A stretch of 47,107 bases of DNA from Prevotella sp. (GCA_016283605.1 JAEENF010000079.1:1-47107); one strand, 5' to 3'. Positions 22,801 through 28,814 are shown, numbered from the stretch's first letter. Program-made: numbers and translations. The notes: generated by a model not told the origin, from the letters alone.

Positions 22801-25327
22801 GGAAACCACGCAGTTTTACCTGGAAGTCAATACGGCCCATGTATTCCAAATCTCCCTGCTCATTCCAACGGCAGAGATCTCCGGTATGATACATGCGAAC
22901 CTTGCGTCCCCAGCGGTCTTTTTTGATGAAGGGACAGTCAACAAATGACTGTGCCGTGCGTTCGGGTAGACGCCAGTAACCGCGGCCAACCTGAATGCCT
23001 GCAATGCACAATTCGCCCATCATCCCACGAGGAACCAGATGGCCAGAGTCGTCGACAATGAAGTTCCAAGTGTTAGCCACTGGCTTGCCAATGGGGATAT
23101 TCTCCACACGTTCGCCTGGAGCAATGCTGTAGTAAGAGGTGTCGTCCGTACATTCGGTCGGTCCGTACACATTGATGATTTCTATGTGGTCACTGTAGAC
23201 ACCATCCAGCTTTTCACCACCTGCCGTGATGAAACGTACGGGCAGGTCGTCATAGGTATTGAGCAGCAGGGCTGCGATGGCTGTTGAATATCCACCACCA
23301 GTAATCTGGTGCTCGAAAAGAAAGTCGCGTATGGCTGCCAGGTCCTTGCGGATATCCGTCGGCATGATGTGGAATGAGCCGCCCAGTGTCAGAATGGCAT
23401 ACATGTCCTCAATATGGGCATCGAAGGAGAAGGAACGATGTCCCTCGATACGGTCTGCTGCCGTCAACTTCTCCATATCGATAACAACGTTGATGAAGTT
23501 CCACAGACCGGCCTGGTGAAGCATAGCTCCCTTCGGTTTGCCCGTTGAACCTGACGTATAGATCATATAGGCCAGGTTGTCGGGGGTGGTCAGGTTGATG
23601 GGCTTGGCTTCTACGCTGAAATCTATGTCCTCGATGAAGATTATCTGTACATTGTTAGTTTCGAAATCACCCTCAGCCTTCTTGGTTTCCAATACCGCAT
23701 GGCTGGTGATGAGTACCTTCGACTCCGAATTTTCGAGCATGTACTGCAAACGCTCGTTAGGATACTCAAAGTCCATAGGTGTATAGGCAGCACCGGCTTT
23801 ATGGATGGCAAGTACCGACAGTGGAAACTCTTTGAAACGGTCTAACATAACACAAACGAAGTCGTTAGGCTGGACGCCTGACTTGACGAGCTGGTGAGCC
23901 AGTATGTTCGAGCGTCGTGATAGTTCAAAGTAGGTCAGGCTGCTGTTCTTGTCGGCCACGGCTATATTGTTAGGCACCAACTTGGCGCGCTCCTCAAATA
24001 CTTGTGCAAATGTCTTGGTGATGTCTACTTCCAATTGTTTGCCGGCAGAGACTTCCATGATGTCCTCCTTCTCTTTTTCACCGATGATGCTGATGTCACC
24101 AATCAGCTCATCGGCCTGTTGCATCATAGAAAGTGTGGCTGCCTGAATGGCGTTGGCTAGCATCCGAAGACGCTCACGGCTGTTCTGAGCATCGCTGGCG
24201 TCGAGTCGTATCTCGTAGTTTCCTTCCTTAAGATAAATGATACATGCCAAGGGCTCGTCAGACAATCCTTTTGGCAACTGTCGGCTCTGGATGTGCAGAC
24301 CGTCTAGTTCAACGAATTCTTGCATGGACACTCCTTGGAAACCGAACGAGATGTTGGGCGTCATCTTCAGGTCACGACAGAAGTGGTTGAAGGGGTACAC
24401 ACCGTAGCGAATTGTCGACATTAACTCTCTACGGAATCCTTTAATAAAGTCAATGACAGGTTGCTTCGAGTCAACGTCTGCCAGAATGGGCACTGAGTGG
24501 ACGAACATTCCGTAAGCGTTCATCAGTCGCTTGTCCATGCGGCCATGGTTAAGGGCGTGGTAGGCTACCCGCTGTTCGCGTGTCAGTCTCGACACTACAA
24601 GGCTAAAAGCAGCCATAAACAGCAGATTACTGCTTGTACCGTGTTCTTTGCACCAGTCGTCAACCTGTTGCACAGGGATGTAAGCCGACTCGCGGATAGA
24701 ATTACCCCATGCATCGGCATTGCTTTCCGTGAGATTTGCAAAGTCCAAGCCTGCAAATTTCTCTCGGTAGTAGTCGGCTGCACGCTGATACTGTTCGGAG
24801 CCAATCGTAGCCTCTTCGTCTTCGGCATATTGGTACATATCGTAGTTGATCTCCTCGAGCTTATTACCATAGTAGGCGGCTGGGATGTCCTTGATGGTCA
24901 GGTTGGGAGAAAGGGTAAGACCGTCACCTATTGTATGGTGAATCTCTAACAGCATGTAGTTGTACTTTGGAGCATCGATAATCTCCATTCTGCAAAGTGG
25001 TTGGTTGCCCAGCGGATCATAGGGACGTACAAAGCGATTGTCTATATAGTCTTTTGCCTCCTCCTCACTCATTTTGTGAATAAGAATGGGTATTTCCATA
25101 CTATGGTCACAATATTGCCGAGGATTTCCATCCTCATCGAGCATAAAGCGTGTATGCAACTCAGGACGGGCATCGATGATACGTCTTAACATCTGCTCGA
25201 TTCTCTTGACTGTTATCGACTTTGGAAAAGGTGTAAGCGTAGGCAGATTATATTTTGTCATCGACGGCATTTGGAGCCACTCTAAGAATATGCCGAGTTG
25301 TGATTGGAGTAAGGGATAAGTCTTCAT
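7817..25327 (-). CDS. Five-module non-ribosomal peptide synthetase (C-A-T-E / C-A-T x3 / C-A-T-TE)
   Basis: A single 5836-residue NRPS. Module 1: C1 about 1-420 (HHTIGDG 130-136), A1 435-930 (YTSGSTGKPKG from 590), T1 with LGGDS and Ser978, E about 1030-1460 (HHLVVDG 1155-1161, EGHGRE 1291-1296, FNYLGEF from 1363). Module 2: C2 about 1478-1915 (HHIIEDG from 1618), A2 1935-2425, T2 Ser2471. Module 3: C3 2525-2930 (HHIIYDG from 2647), A3 2950-3435, T3 Ser3482. Module 4: C4 3545-3955 (HHSIYDG from 3668), A4 3970-4465, T4 Ser4508. Module 5: C5 4560-4965 (HHIIFDG from 4683), A5 4980-5480, T5 Ser5532. The terminal TE (about 5580-5836) has GHCFG (656-660 of the 5000s), Asp5686 and His5815. All condensation and epimerization His residues, A-domain P-loops and A10 Lys residues are present, so it looks functional. 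The N-terminal C domain with no loading A domain suggests an acyl starter. Prediction (inference): acyl-D-X1-X2-X3-X4-X5, linear or cyclic. The carriers need a phosphopantetheinyl transferase, which is not in this window. Confidence 0.95.
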   Translation of the reverse strand: MKTYPLLQSQLGIFLEWLQMPSMTKYNLPTLTPFPKSITVKRIEQMLRRIIDARPELHTRFMLDEDGNPRQYCDHSMEIPILIHKMSEEEAKDYIDNRFVRPYDPLGNQPLCRMEIIDAPKYNYMLLEIHHTIGDGLTLSPNLTIKDIPAAYYGNKLEEINYDMYQYAEDEEATIGSEQYQRAADYYREKFAGLDFANLTESNADAWGNSIRESAYIPVQQVDDWCKEHGTSSNLLFMAAFSLVVSRLTREQRVAYHALNHGRMDKRLMNAYGMFVHSVPILADVDSKQPVIDFIKGFRRELMSTIRYGVYPFNHFCRDLKMTPNISFGFQGVSMQEFVELDGLHIQSRQLPKGLSDEPLACIIYLKEGNYEIRLDASDAQNSRERLRMLANAIQAATLSMMQQADELIGDISIIGEKEKEDIMEVSAGKQLEVDITKTFAQVFEERAKLVPNNIAVADKNSSLTYFELSRRSNILAHQLVKSGVQPNDFVCVMLDRFKEFPLSVLAIHKAGAAYTPMDFEYPNERLQYMLENSESKVLITSHAVLETKKAEGDFETNNVQIIFIEDIDFSVEAKPINLTTPDNLAYMIYTSGSTGKPKGAMLHQAGLWNFINVVIDMEKLTAADRIEGHRSFSFDAHIEDMYAILTLGGSFHIMPTDIRKDLAAIRDFLFEHQITGGGYSTAIAALLLNTYDDLPVRFITAGGEKLDGVYSDHIEIINVYGPTECTDDTSYYSIAPGERVENIPIGKPVANTWNFIVDDSGHLVPRGMMGELCIAGIQVGRGYWRLPERTAQSFVDCPFIKKDRWGRKVRMYHTGDLCRWNEQGDLEYMGRIDFQVKLRGFRIELGEIESKVLQLEGILQAAAEVKKVMGTEHLILYYTLTEGAEVTDDSIRQALEESSLADYMVPDTYMKLDVMPITPNGKINRKQLPLPEIKSDTEYVEPEGATEKAIAEGFASVLGLSIPVGALDSFYALGGDSIKSIRLVSLLRKEGISLQVPQIMKLKTVRAIAAAASDNDLPQVSQEAWSGTLPNSAIVQYFFDLELPKPEHFNQAVMLCAQTSVDEEDLRQSLQALVIHHDMLRAVVANGQLEIRTTDAENLYAMKVYDFRGHADARQKVEQAANELNASINLQEGPIFKTALMHCDRNDYLLLVAHHLVVDGVSWRIIAEDLNTVYQQALHGTPIELAAKTHSYKDYVEGLNHYKDSYILKKETEYWDEVRKQMQTMPMSNGCDYSRTFESLDISLDNAKTHQLLTETSRAFNTEINDLLLTALGRAYQQQSGRDMLSIQLEGHGREPIGEPLFIDRTVGWFTSIFPVVLTQLGGDLSHDLRHVKETLRHIPNKGLGYGQLYGMDILMQPLVCFNYLGEFGNEATKDITFVPTSDLGAGQMVATENTYGPGLTIDAMVNNGTLQVHFKYDTDIWGSDKAQDLANAFVCQLNDIINLTTSCEQAMPTASDLGELEWNDEEFTQIYQEFEARGEHLSRIYPLTPMQEGMVLKAVLEPESVAYRLVFAVEMNMLPSEQQLRSALDSLAERHEVLRTSVIYRGVHEYRQAIVNGRQLGLTMMDISGEDDKDKAIADIRKNLLNSAFDLQSKPLFNMVCLKTSDTSCTLLLVFHHIIEDGWCLPIIQKDFFNMLADEIAGKLSKVESTGTGRYENYVRNIRSKDNTASLAYWSNLLEGYEAQAVIPSFGTVKEEYQTKEDSLITELSLDEQHALNNLCQATQTTPNTVVELAWGLLLQRYNHVNDAVFAKIVSGRDNTNEDVSDVIGIFINTVPVRIKIENDDTVLDALQRVQAQAVETNKHDYLSMSEVQQQSELGTELYQSTVVFENYPSEEAPAQSWPFVVKPVITKEENFDDISLTVFIGEDGRMALQLQFNNQKYSEQLAKDTLHTLHQLVRGIIANADEKIANLMLLDKETEKDVLKLSAGERKKFNLSKTFIESFIENAKATPEAIAVVDSTSHYTYGELDQHSNALAHRLIAEGVKPNTFVCVLMERRKEFVLAVHAIHKVGAAYSPLDVDYPVNRLQYMLENSESKVLLTSRDVLAEKHANGLTIDRNKVKVILLDEIDLNSQTEPVCLTTPDNLAYMIYTSGSTGKPKGVMLHQRGLMNLICTHMETLQLTASDRIASHRSFSFDAHVDDLFPILFAGGELHIMPSDIRKDLGAIQKFLVDHKITGFGGTTSLMMLLINDYELPLRFITAGGEKLSGVKSDKMHIVNLYGPTECTNDSTLFVINPGDEYENIPIGRPLPNTNSYITDQFGNLLPQGIPGELCISGVQVGYGYWHLPEQTEKVFVDNPFGEGTLYHTGDLARYNEDGQIEYLGRIDGQVKLRGFRIELGEIEANAMQHPAVRQAAALVKEVNESRHLVLYYTQEEGKQISHTELAAHLDATSLAKYMMPEIYMPLDAMPLLPNGKINRKALPTPEVESGENVAPATETEKQLYEIAVELLKTDQFGVTTNLISIGMTSLSAMRYSAQLSQKYGLKIPTKDILATPFIRKLAKIQEVAADAQPEVDYSLRSTYPLTENQRGVYVDWDMNREALQYNIPFVVDFTGKDGEQLKKALEAVVEAHPYLKTRLVRENGDVRQQRRDDAPVTVSLTKLDKEPTKDFFRSRLLPFNLFTDDLYRFEIYQAPYTLWLFMDIHHIIYDGASSFVLMQDLRRAYNGEKLEKEEYTAFERALDEEALKGTSTWKEAEAYFDQLLPGIEMAVYPHSDVVTGSGNQELSLTFDGSAISEFCQKYGVTVSNYFLTALMQVLHRTTREESIYITSIDNGRTDVRMMNIMGMFVKTLPVVSNFTTEEAYKKSMAEAVTDMQKQFVETQGRSFYPFTEMVERHGIRPEIMYAYQGSIDDAGMEKEEAIQLDTVKMPLSVSIYPEADGKYTIALEYDGGLYGEADMRQLAQSIANFSVSAASANCLANVSLLSAEEEHHIALQSTGQQQQIDPNETFVSIFMQRAAENPDAPAVVDELGQYTYGQLNALTAAVAKKLVALGVKPYSFVSIMLGYQKEFLVAAIAVEKAGGAYVPLDYDYPNERLLYMLEDSESQVLITSHAIFMEKNADGEFKAKNIFFIDDYIQGITIDKVDTTLNHAIPDGLAYMIYTSGSTGKPKGVMISHKAKANFVQFIAREWRHTSKSRICCHSSFSFDASIEDLYPVLTVGGTLYTVPQDARKDLTLLHDFIINNGITGGCYTTQLGQMLLQLFPDLPVDYLVVGGEKMTVNPDCKCRLINTYGPTEFTVDATFFELEKGKEYKNIPIGRPLYNLSAYVVDPCGHLLPQGMAGELCMAGPQIASGYWKREDLTAEKFANMTIDGQQVKVYHTGDLVRYNADQQIEYMGRIDSQVKLRGFRIELGEIETLIGNYESIQMESVQVREIGGVQHLCAYYTADKEIDKEALRNYLAEQLTDYMVPTAYIQLDEMPLTPNGKVNTKVLPNPSVGVEEFVSPESPTEEKLFKMASETLKHDQFGVTTNLITMGLTSLSAMRFTVAIHIEFGVEITVKDVLQNPVIRDIATIIDGKKGQTETPMADNTSQLSPFTSHLYYYPITENQRGVFFDWEMNRDTTQYNVPEVHVMKGGNAEKLHEALVKVIDAHPYLKTRFVQHEGDIMQIRRDEEPAEILMEALAEKPDTAFFQSRIRPFDLYRDTLYRLEIYTYGGDVYLFIDIHHSIYDGASSLVLLSDIDKAYHDEEVKSESYTAFDFALDELRLTKSEKYTEAENYFKGLLDGLTTAVYPHSKELNGVAEGNEGHLSLTVSGQDITMFCQQEALTPNSYFLTVLMHVLHSVTREDDITITTINNGRADVRMMEIMGMFVKTLPVVSTSADGLQSIATVAKKIQNQVLETQSRDFYPFTKMVELYDLRPEIMFVYQPSGGEENENDAINLTLNQSKLPLTIKVTPNGKDEYDMELEYDNSLYSKKDMERLGAMLKQVSEQALTATKLSEVSLLSPDEEKAMTDFCKGKHLDVDINKTFIQLFTETAQRIPDKLAVADENSQFTYRELSKKSDALAHCLIENGVCPDDFVCVMLERCKEFILCVHAIHKAAAAYAPLDIDYPSDRLQYMIEDCQAKVLLTTHAVFENKCSADNIEIDESHTKIIFIDDLQLDVDCEPICLAKPENLAYMIYTSGSTGKPKGTMLHQAGLMNCVEVVADERSITENDRVGVFYAFSFDAHVVSIYPVLLRGGSLFIMPSSIRKDMEMTVEFIRENKITEVGFPTAIGSLIVLNYPELPLRLISMGGERMDGLYSDKYTIVNAYGPTECTCEVTYFIVEPGHHYDTIPIGRPTANNWGFVTDKYGRLLPVGIAGEFCFAGIQIGRGYWNLPEKTAEVFGDCPFVSEDHWGRKVRMYHTGDMVRYREDGELEFIGRIDNQVKLRGFRIELGEIENRSMLFDGIKQVAVMVKKVNGAEHLCLYYTETKEVDVSLLKQHLSESLAEYMVPDAYMRLDVMPMTPNGKINRKALPLPVIKAEEIVAPENEMEKELLDIAFDLLKNDQFGVTTNLISMGITSLLAMRFSSIAKQKLNLHLPTKDILQHPTVRELAALTGTLQEQQISSYEKRDYYPLTENQRGVYIDWELNRGTTQYNIPFVKEFSDISAEQLRNALVETIEAHAYMKTRLTLRHDDVAQLRRDDATVTVTIEQTDCEPDTQFFQSQIRPFDLFNDDLYRLKVYQTPTTVWLFMDMHHIIFDGGSGLVFLRDLNRALNGETLEKEQFSAFDQALYEQSMTTSVQYMEAEGYFDEMLASAELAIYPRSTKDTTSGNQELQVTIERRDIESWCRQNSFTESNFFMTVLLQVLHRTTREEQLYITTIDNGRSETNLLDCVGMFVKTLPVTSTWEKPLKAENMSAAVKKTQEQFFNTKANSFYPFTKMVERHNIRPEIMYVYQGGLEGGNNQRNGDAITLALDTAKLPITMTVYPTGTDNYALVLEYDGSLYNQKDMSRLASALRTFAMRSIETGDLNAISLLDDEATAEVLVLSKGKDLKVDISKTFANLFTEQACRTPNAPAVVDKESQLTYAVMDSYSNLIAHKLVEIGIKPNDFVCILLDRMKEFPLSVLGIHKAGAAYTPLDFEYPNDRLLYMLENSEAKVMITTHAVLEAKKTEGEFNVGNVTIFYIDDFMNSDDVQGLTKKKVKPIDLSSPDGLAYMIYTSGSTGKPKGAMLHQAGLRNFISVVIDMEKLTADDRISGHRSFSFDAHIEDMYPILTLGGSFHIMSTEIRKDLGAIRDFLFKHKITGGGYSTAITCLLLNTFDDLPIRFITGGGEKMAGVYSDHIEIINVYGPTECTDDTSYYAIAPGQHIEEIPIGKSVANNWNFIIDDAGQLLPQGVAGELCFAGIQVGRGYWRLPERTAQSFVDCPFVSEDQWGRKVRMYHTGDLCRWNEDGELEYISRIDTQVKLRGYRIELGEIEKCAKAFEGMISVVADVKTVNGTQHLCLYYTADRDIDTEALRENMSQTLTDYMVPETFVKMESMPMTPNGKIDRKKLPIPDIKQETEGIPPSTKREQKLFDIVKELLGHEDFGVTDNLMRLGMTSLLVIRMVAKACTEGILIKVDDFMRTKSIRAVLALNQQLMAWHKEPDATKPVAVLVQGETRYNDLIPYMEKLEERYNVLTVEAITTHFEYLFKEDNINEAIEFYYTLLDVKLLEAGINKVELFTGHCFGADLSYRLAVRWQQDYPDQKPNVCMLDSFWVDQNRQLKRPQLDLTLSLLPESMQKEIGVMSNEQDEILDMYSRLNCQGNPAPLLGKVILISAAQKENILADLSKKLRISEEQILSMLQMDSDQLRKAIIPQRELDNVALWKQFRSDLLWQKADGDHMSMLSEACVASYIQFVFDNIQ

Positions 25328-25340
25328 CGTTATTAACTTT

Positions 25341-27110
25341 TTAATTATTTTGATTGTTCCAGATTAGATACATCATGTTCTGTCCATACATATATTTATA
25401 GTCGACCTCATCGCAGCGGCCGAATATGATTTTCATACCAATCTTTTTCTTTTCTTCATCGATAGTCAGAGGGTTGAAAGGGCGGCCTTCGTACTTCATG
25501 GAAACAGTAAACGAATCCTTGTTTTGCACGAAACGCACATCGGAATAATGGCCGTTACCCTCAATACCTGAATGTTGGATGGTATTCAGGAGGGCTTCTT
25601 CCACGCTATTGCTGATCCTGATCTGCTGATCCTTGCCTAAATCGAACTGTGATAAAACATCTGGCATGCTCTCCATGAACTGTATGAAAGACGACTTTTC
25701 GTTCCGAAGCGAAGTCTCGTACAGTCGGTCGCTGTTGGTAAGCGGCAGTAGTGTCAGGTGGGTCATCAGCGTGGAACGCTCTTTAAAGCGGATTACCTCC
25801 GATATCAGGAAGGTGCCCACAAACGCGAGTCCTCCGCTCACCGGGAATGCATACCACAGCAAAGGAGTGTGAGCAGTGGCGTCTGGTGACGGATCCCAAG
25901 TGCTAAACAACTTCATCATCGTCAGCAGAAATACCGGAATCAACAATATCAGAATGGGCGATAGGACAATCTTGCCTATCATCTGGTAGTGGTTAGCCAT
26001 CGTAATCACCAGACAGAAGGGCGCCAGACAAACGATGAACACCCGTATGCCTGAATTTGCGAGCTGCTCCAACTCAGGCGTGTTGGCTCCAAACAGACGT
26101 GTCACCACGCCAGGCGCCACCTCCACAAACAAGGTAAATGTCAGGGTGACGGCCAGAATCGACAGCAGACATCTATTCACCAGAAATCTCACGCCCACAT
26201 AGTCGCGCTGTCCGAACAGGAATCCGCCCAGCGCTGTGATGGTGCCTCCAAAGCCATTACCCAGCATCAACCCGATCATAAAGATATTCATACATACCGA
26301 CATGACAAACATGCCGTTGTGTCCCAGGTTGCTCTGAACCATATTATTCATGGCATAGAACATGAAGGTGAGTACGACATTGCTGATGAGCATCGGGATA
26401 CCTTGTAACAGGTTAGGTCCAAGATACCTGACGAGGCCTGACGGTGCCAGTTGGAAATGGATGCCCGAGTGTTTACCAAACAAATGACTACACAGGTATG
26501 AGATGCCGCAGACGTAGGCAATTATGGTGGCAATGGCCGAACCCACGATGCCCAAGAAGTAAACCAGCACAAAATCGAACAAGATGTTTGTTACGCCGAT
26601 GATGGCCATTGACTTCGTCACCTTCTTGGGGAATCCGTCGATTTCAACACACTCGTTGAAAAACGTGTTGAGCATCATGGCCACCGCACAACCCGTCATC
26701 ACACTCAGATAGGGTACCAGCAGCGGATATAAATGCTCGTCCTGTGTGAGCAGCAAGGCTATCTTATCGCCGAAAACGAAGCCTGCAACGGCAAAACATG
26801 CCCCAACTGCCAGGATCGACAGCAGGGCCGTTGAGAGAATGCCATTCACGACATCCTTGTCACGCCTGCCAATGGCCTTTGTCGCGATGATGCAGGCACC
26901 GATTCCCAGCAAGGTGGTAAAAGCCGTGATGACAAGATTCATAGGAAGGAACAACGTGATGGCCGACAGGGCATCGGGCGACACCATATGGCTTACGATA
27001 ATACCATCAATCGTTGTTACCAACTGGCCAATGGCCATCGTTAACACCGAAGCTATCAGGAAATACTTCAGCGCTTGGTTGATGAGATATGGCTTTCTCG
27101 TCTCTTTCAT
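25341..27110 (-). CDS. MATE-family transporter fused to C-terminal RsbW-like HATPase domain
   Basis: A 589-residue fusion, using the ATG at 27110; a GTG nine bases upstream is also possible. Residues 1 to about 455 are a MATE/MviN-type transporter with about 12 hydrophobic helices (for example DGIIVSHMVSPDALSAI near the N-terminus). The last 130 residues are soluble and resemble an anti-sigma-type HATPase_c_2 domain: an N-box SVEEALLNTIQHSG, a G1-like YEGRPFNPL, then IGMKII and YGQNMMYLIW as the final strand. MATE proteins export drugs or lipid-linked substrates with Na+ or H+; RsbW-type domains bind ATP and either phosphorylate or sequester a partner. The gene sits between the acyl ligase (14 bp) and the NRPS (13 bp), so it is part of the pathway. 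It may flip or export an intermediate, or sense energy state. Both domain calls are from motifs only. Confidence 0.85.
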   Translation of the reverse strand: MKETRKPYLINQALKYFLIASVLTMAIGQLVTTIDGIIVSHMVSPDALSAITLFLPMNLVITAFTTLLGIGACIIATKAIGRRDKDVVNGILSTALLSILAVGACFAVAGFVFGDKIALLLTQDEHLYPLLVPYLSVMTGCAVAMMLNTFFNECVEIDGFPKKVTKSMAIIGVTNILFDFVLVYFLGIVGSAIATIIAYVCGISYLCSHLFGKHSGIHFQLAPSGLVRYLGPNLLQGIPMLISNVVLTFMFYAMNNMVQSNLGHNGMFVMSVCMNIFMIGLMLGNGFGGTITALGGFLFGQRDYVGVRFLVNRCLLSILAVTLTFTLFVEVAPGVVTRLFGANTPELEQLANSGIRVFIVCLAPFCLVITMANHYQMIGKIVLSPILILLIPVFLLTMMKLFSTWDPSPDATAHTPLLWYAFPVSGGLAFVGTFLISEVIRFKERSTLMTHLTLLPLTNSDRLYETSLRNEKSSFIQFMESMPDVLSQFDLGKDQQIRISNSVEEALLNTIQHSGIEGNGHYSDVRFVQNKDSFTVSMKYEGRPFNPLTIDEEKKKIGMKIIFGRCDEVDYKYMYGQNMMYLIWNNQNN

Positions 27111-27124
27111 TTGTCCCACTATTA

Positions 27125-28765
27125 TTAATGATAGAGGAAACGCCGGATACTCTTTTTAGGCGTTTTCTCGAATTCTTCATAACGTTGCTCCAACTTTGCC
27201 AGCTGACAGTATTTGGGCAGATGCTGGTTTATTTCCTGACGAATGGCTTCAAGGTCGAGTGATTCGCGATTCGTCTCTGCAGCCTTGAGAGTAAGGTCGG
27301 AGACGTAAACCAACGCTACGAGCTTCTCGTCACGCTGTACCACTACACATTCGTCGAAAATAGAGTAGCTAATCACCTGGTCTTCTGCTTCCTCGGGATA
27401 GATGTTTTGCCCGTTGGCTCCTAACAGCATATTCTTCTTGCGGCCACGGATATAGACGAATCCGTCTTTGTCGATCACGCCAAGATCGCCTGTATGTAGC
27501 CATCCGTCTTTGTCAATGGCTTCTTGGGTTGCCTCAGGATTCTTGTAGTAGCCCATCATCGTGTTGATGCCTTTCGTAACAATCTCACCTGGCTCGTGTT
27601 GAGGGTCATCACTCAAGATCTTTACTTCCATATTCAAGGCAGCCTTTCCACAAGATCCCGCACGTAATTCTCTCCAGTCAGCGTAGGTAATGATGGGCCC
27701 GCATTCAGTCATGCCATACCCTACAGTAAACGGAAACTTCACCATTCTTAGCACCTTTTCCACCTCTTTGTTTAGGGGGGCACCGCCCATTATAACTGAA
27801 TGGAAGTTACCACCCAGCGCCACGGATAGCTGATTCCGGAACTTGCGACAGATGAATTGGCGAAAACCAGGTGCTTTCATCATGAACCGGATGCTGGGTT
27901 TGTTTAAAACGGGCAACACCTTTGCCTGTATGATTTTTTCCATCACCAAGGGCACACAAAGGAAGTAATCTGGTTTTATAAAGGCAAATGCTTTAATCAA
28001 TACCCCGGGCGCTGGTATTTTAGTTAGAACATATAAGTGGGCACTCAGCATGATGCCATAGAGGAAGTCGAACGAGAACCCGAACATGTGAGCCATAGGT
28101 AATATCAGTAACAACTGCATACCCGGCTTGTAAGGAAGGGCATCGCTTGCAAACATTTGGTTCGACCACAGGGATTTGTACGACAACATGACCCCCTTTG
28201 GATTACCAGTACTTCCACTGGTGTAACTCAGAAGCATCAGTGCGTCAGGATCTTCGGCTTCATAGCATACGTCTTCTCGGGTATATCCGTTGGGATGATT
28301 TGTTCTGAATCGGTGGAAAGCCTCTTCTTCAACCTTATCGGTAGCAGTATTGGGGGTCATGGTGAGCAGATCCTCCGTATCAAGCAAATACATCGGACAT
28401 TCTCCTTCTTCCCAAAGTGTTGAAAGCTGACGGTTACCAATCATGAATTTGGCATCACAGTGCTCGCAAAGCATTTTGAGTTGCTGCTTGCTGTAATCAG
28501 GCAATAAGGGCACTGCTACGGCACGATAGGTAATAATGGCCAACATGGATATAGCCCAGTTCGAACAGTTCTTATCGCAAATGGCAATCTTGTCGCCAGG
28601 TTTAATGCCTAATACATCGAAAAGAGAATGAATGAAACACATGCGTGTTGCAACATCTCCATACTTATAAGTGATGTTGCTGCCCCAGTCCGTCAGAGCA
28701 GGCTGCTCCCACGATTTGCGAAAAACATTTTCAATTCTCTTTATTAAACTCTTGTTGTATCCCAT
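27125..28765 (-). CDS. AMP-dependent acyl-CoA synthetase / fatty acyl ligase
   Basis: A 546-residue ANL-superfamily enzyme of the long-chain fatty acyl-CoA ligase type. It activates a carboxylic acid as acyl-AMP and usually transfers it to CoA. Motifs: P-loop SYTSGSTGNPKGVML (about residues 199-213), GYGMTECGP (A5), WLHTGDLG (A7), RKKNMLLGANGQNIYPEE (A8) and the C-terminal KTPKKSIRRFLY carrying the catalytic Lys. It is the first full-size gene of the operon, just ahead of the MATE and NRPS genes. The NRPS begins with a C domain that has no loading module, so this ligase probably supplies its acyl starter. Chain length cannot be read from sequence. A free fatty-acyl-AMP ligase role is possible, but there is no carrier protein gene nearby. 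Confidence 0.88.
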   Translation of the reverse strand: MGYNKSLIKRIENVFRKSWEQPALTDWGSNITYKYGDVATRMCFIHSLFDVLGIKPGDKIAICDKNCSNWAISMLAIITYRAVAVPLLPDYSKQQLKMLCEHCDAKFMIGNRQLSTLWEEGECPMYLLDTEDLLTMTPNTATDKVEEEAFHRFRTNHPNGYTREDVCYEAEDPDALMLLSYTSGSTGNPKGVMLSYKSLWSNQMFASDALPYKPGMQLLLILPMAHMFGFSFDFLYGIMLSAHLYVLTKIPAPGVLIKAFAFIKPDYFLCVPLVMEKIIQAKVLPVLNKPSIRFMMKAPGFRQFICRKFRNQLSVALGGNFHSVIMGGAPLNKEVEKVLRMVKFPFTVGYGMTECGPIITYADWRELRAGSCGKAALNMEVKILSDDPQHEPGEIVTKGINTMMGYYKNPEATQEAIDKDGWLHTGDLGVIDKDGFVYIRGRKKNMLLGANGQNIYPEEAEDQVISYSIFDECVVVQRDEKLVALVYVSDLTLKAAETNRESLDLEAIRQEINQHLPKYCQLAKLEQRYEEFEKTPKKSIRRFLYH

Positions 28766-28790
28766 ATATTCTATTAAACTGATATGGCAT

Positions 28791-28798
28791 CAAAGATA
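28791..28798 (-). promoter_or_regulatory. Second Bacteroidota -7-like element upstream of acyl ligase
   Basis: Read on the minus strand the bases are TATCTTTG, matching TAnnTTTG, and sit 25 bases before the acyl ligase ATG. The same octamer occurs at 28975-28982. No -33 TTTG at the right distance is seen, so this is a weaker candidate that could give a shorter transcript starting at the ligase. Confidence 0.35.
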
Positions 28799-28814
28799 AG
28801 CAAATTCACTTACA

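Noticed and set aside
7817..25327. Many plus-strand ORFs of 60-150 codons opposite the NRPS gene
   Set aside because: They have no family resemblance or start signals and their amino acids mirror the antisense of conserved NRPS motifs; they are shadows of the large gene.
7817..25327. Dipeptide-aldehyde or pyrazinone-type product, as made by other gut NRPSs
   Set aside because: Those need a terminal reductase domain and two modules. This protein has five modules and ends in an alpha/beta-hydrolase TE.
27125..28765. The acyl ligase as a stand-alone amino-acid adenylation domain
   Set aside because: Its A8 region (GANGQNIYPEE) and C-terminus (KKSIRRFLY) match fatty acyl-CoA ligases, and no carrier domain is attached.
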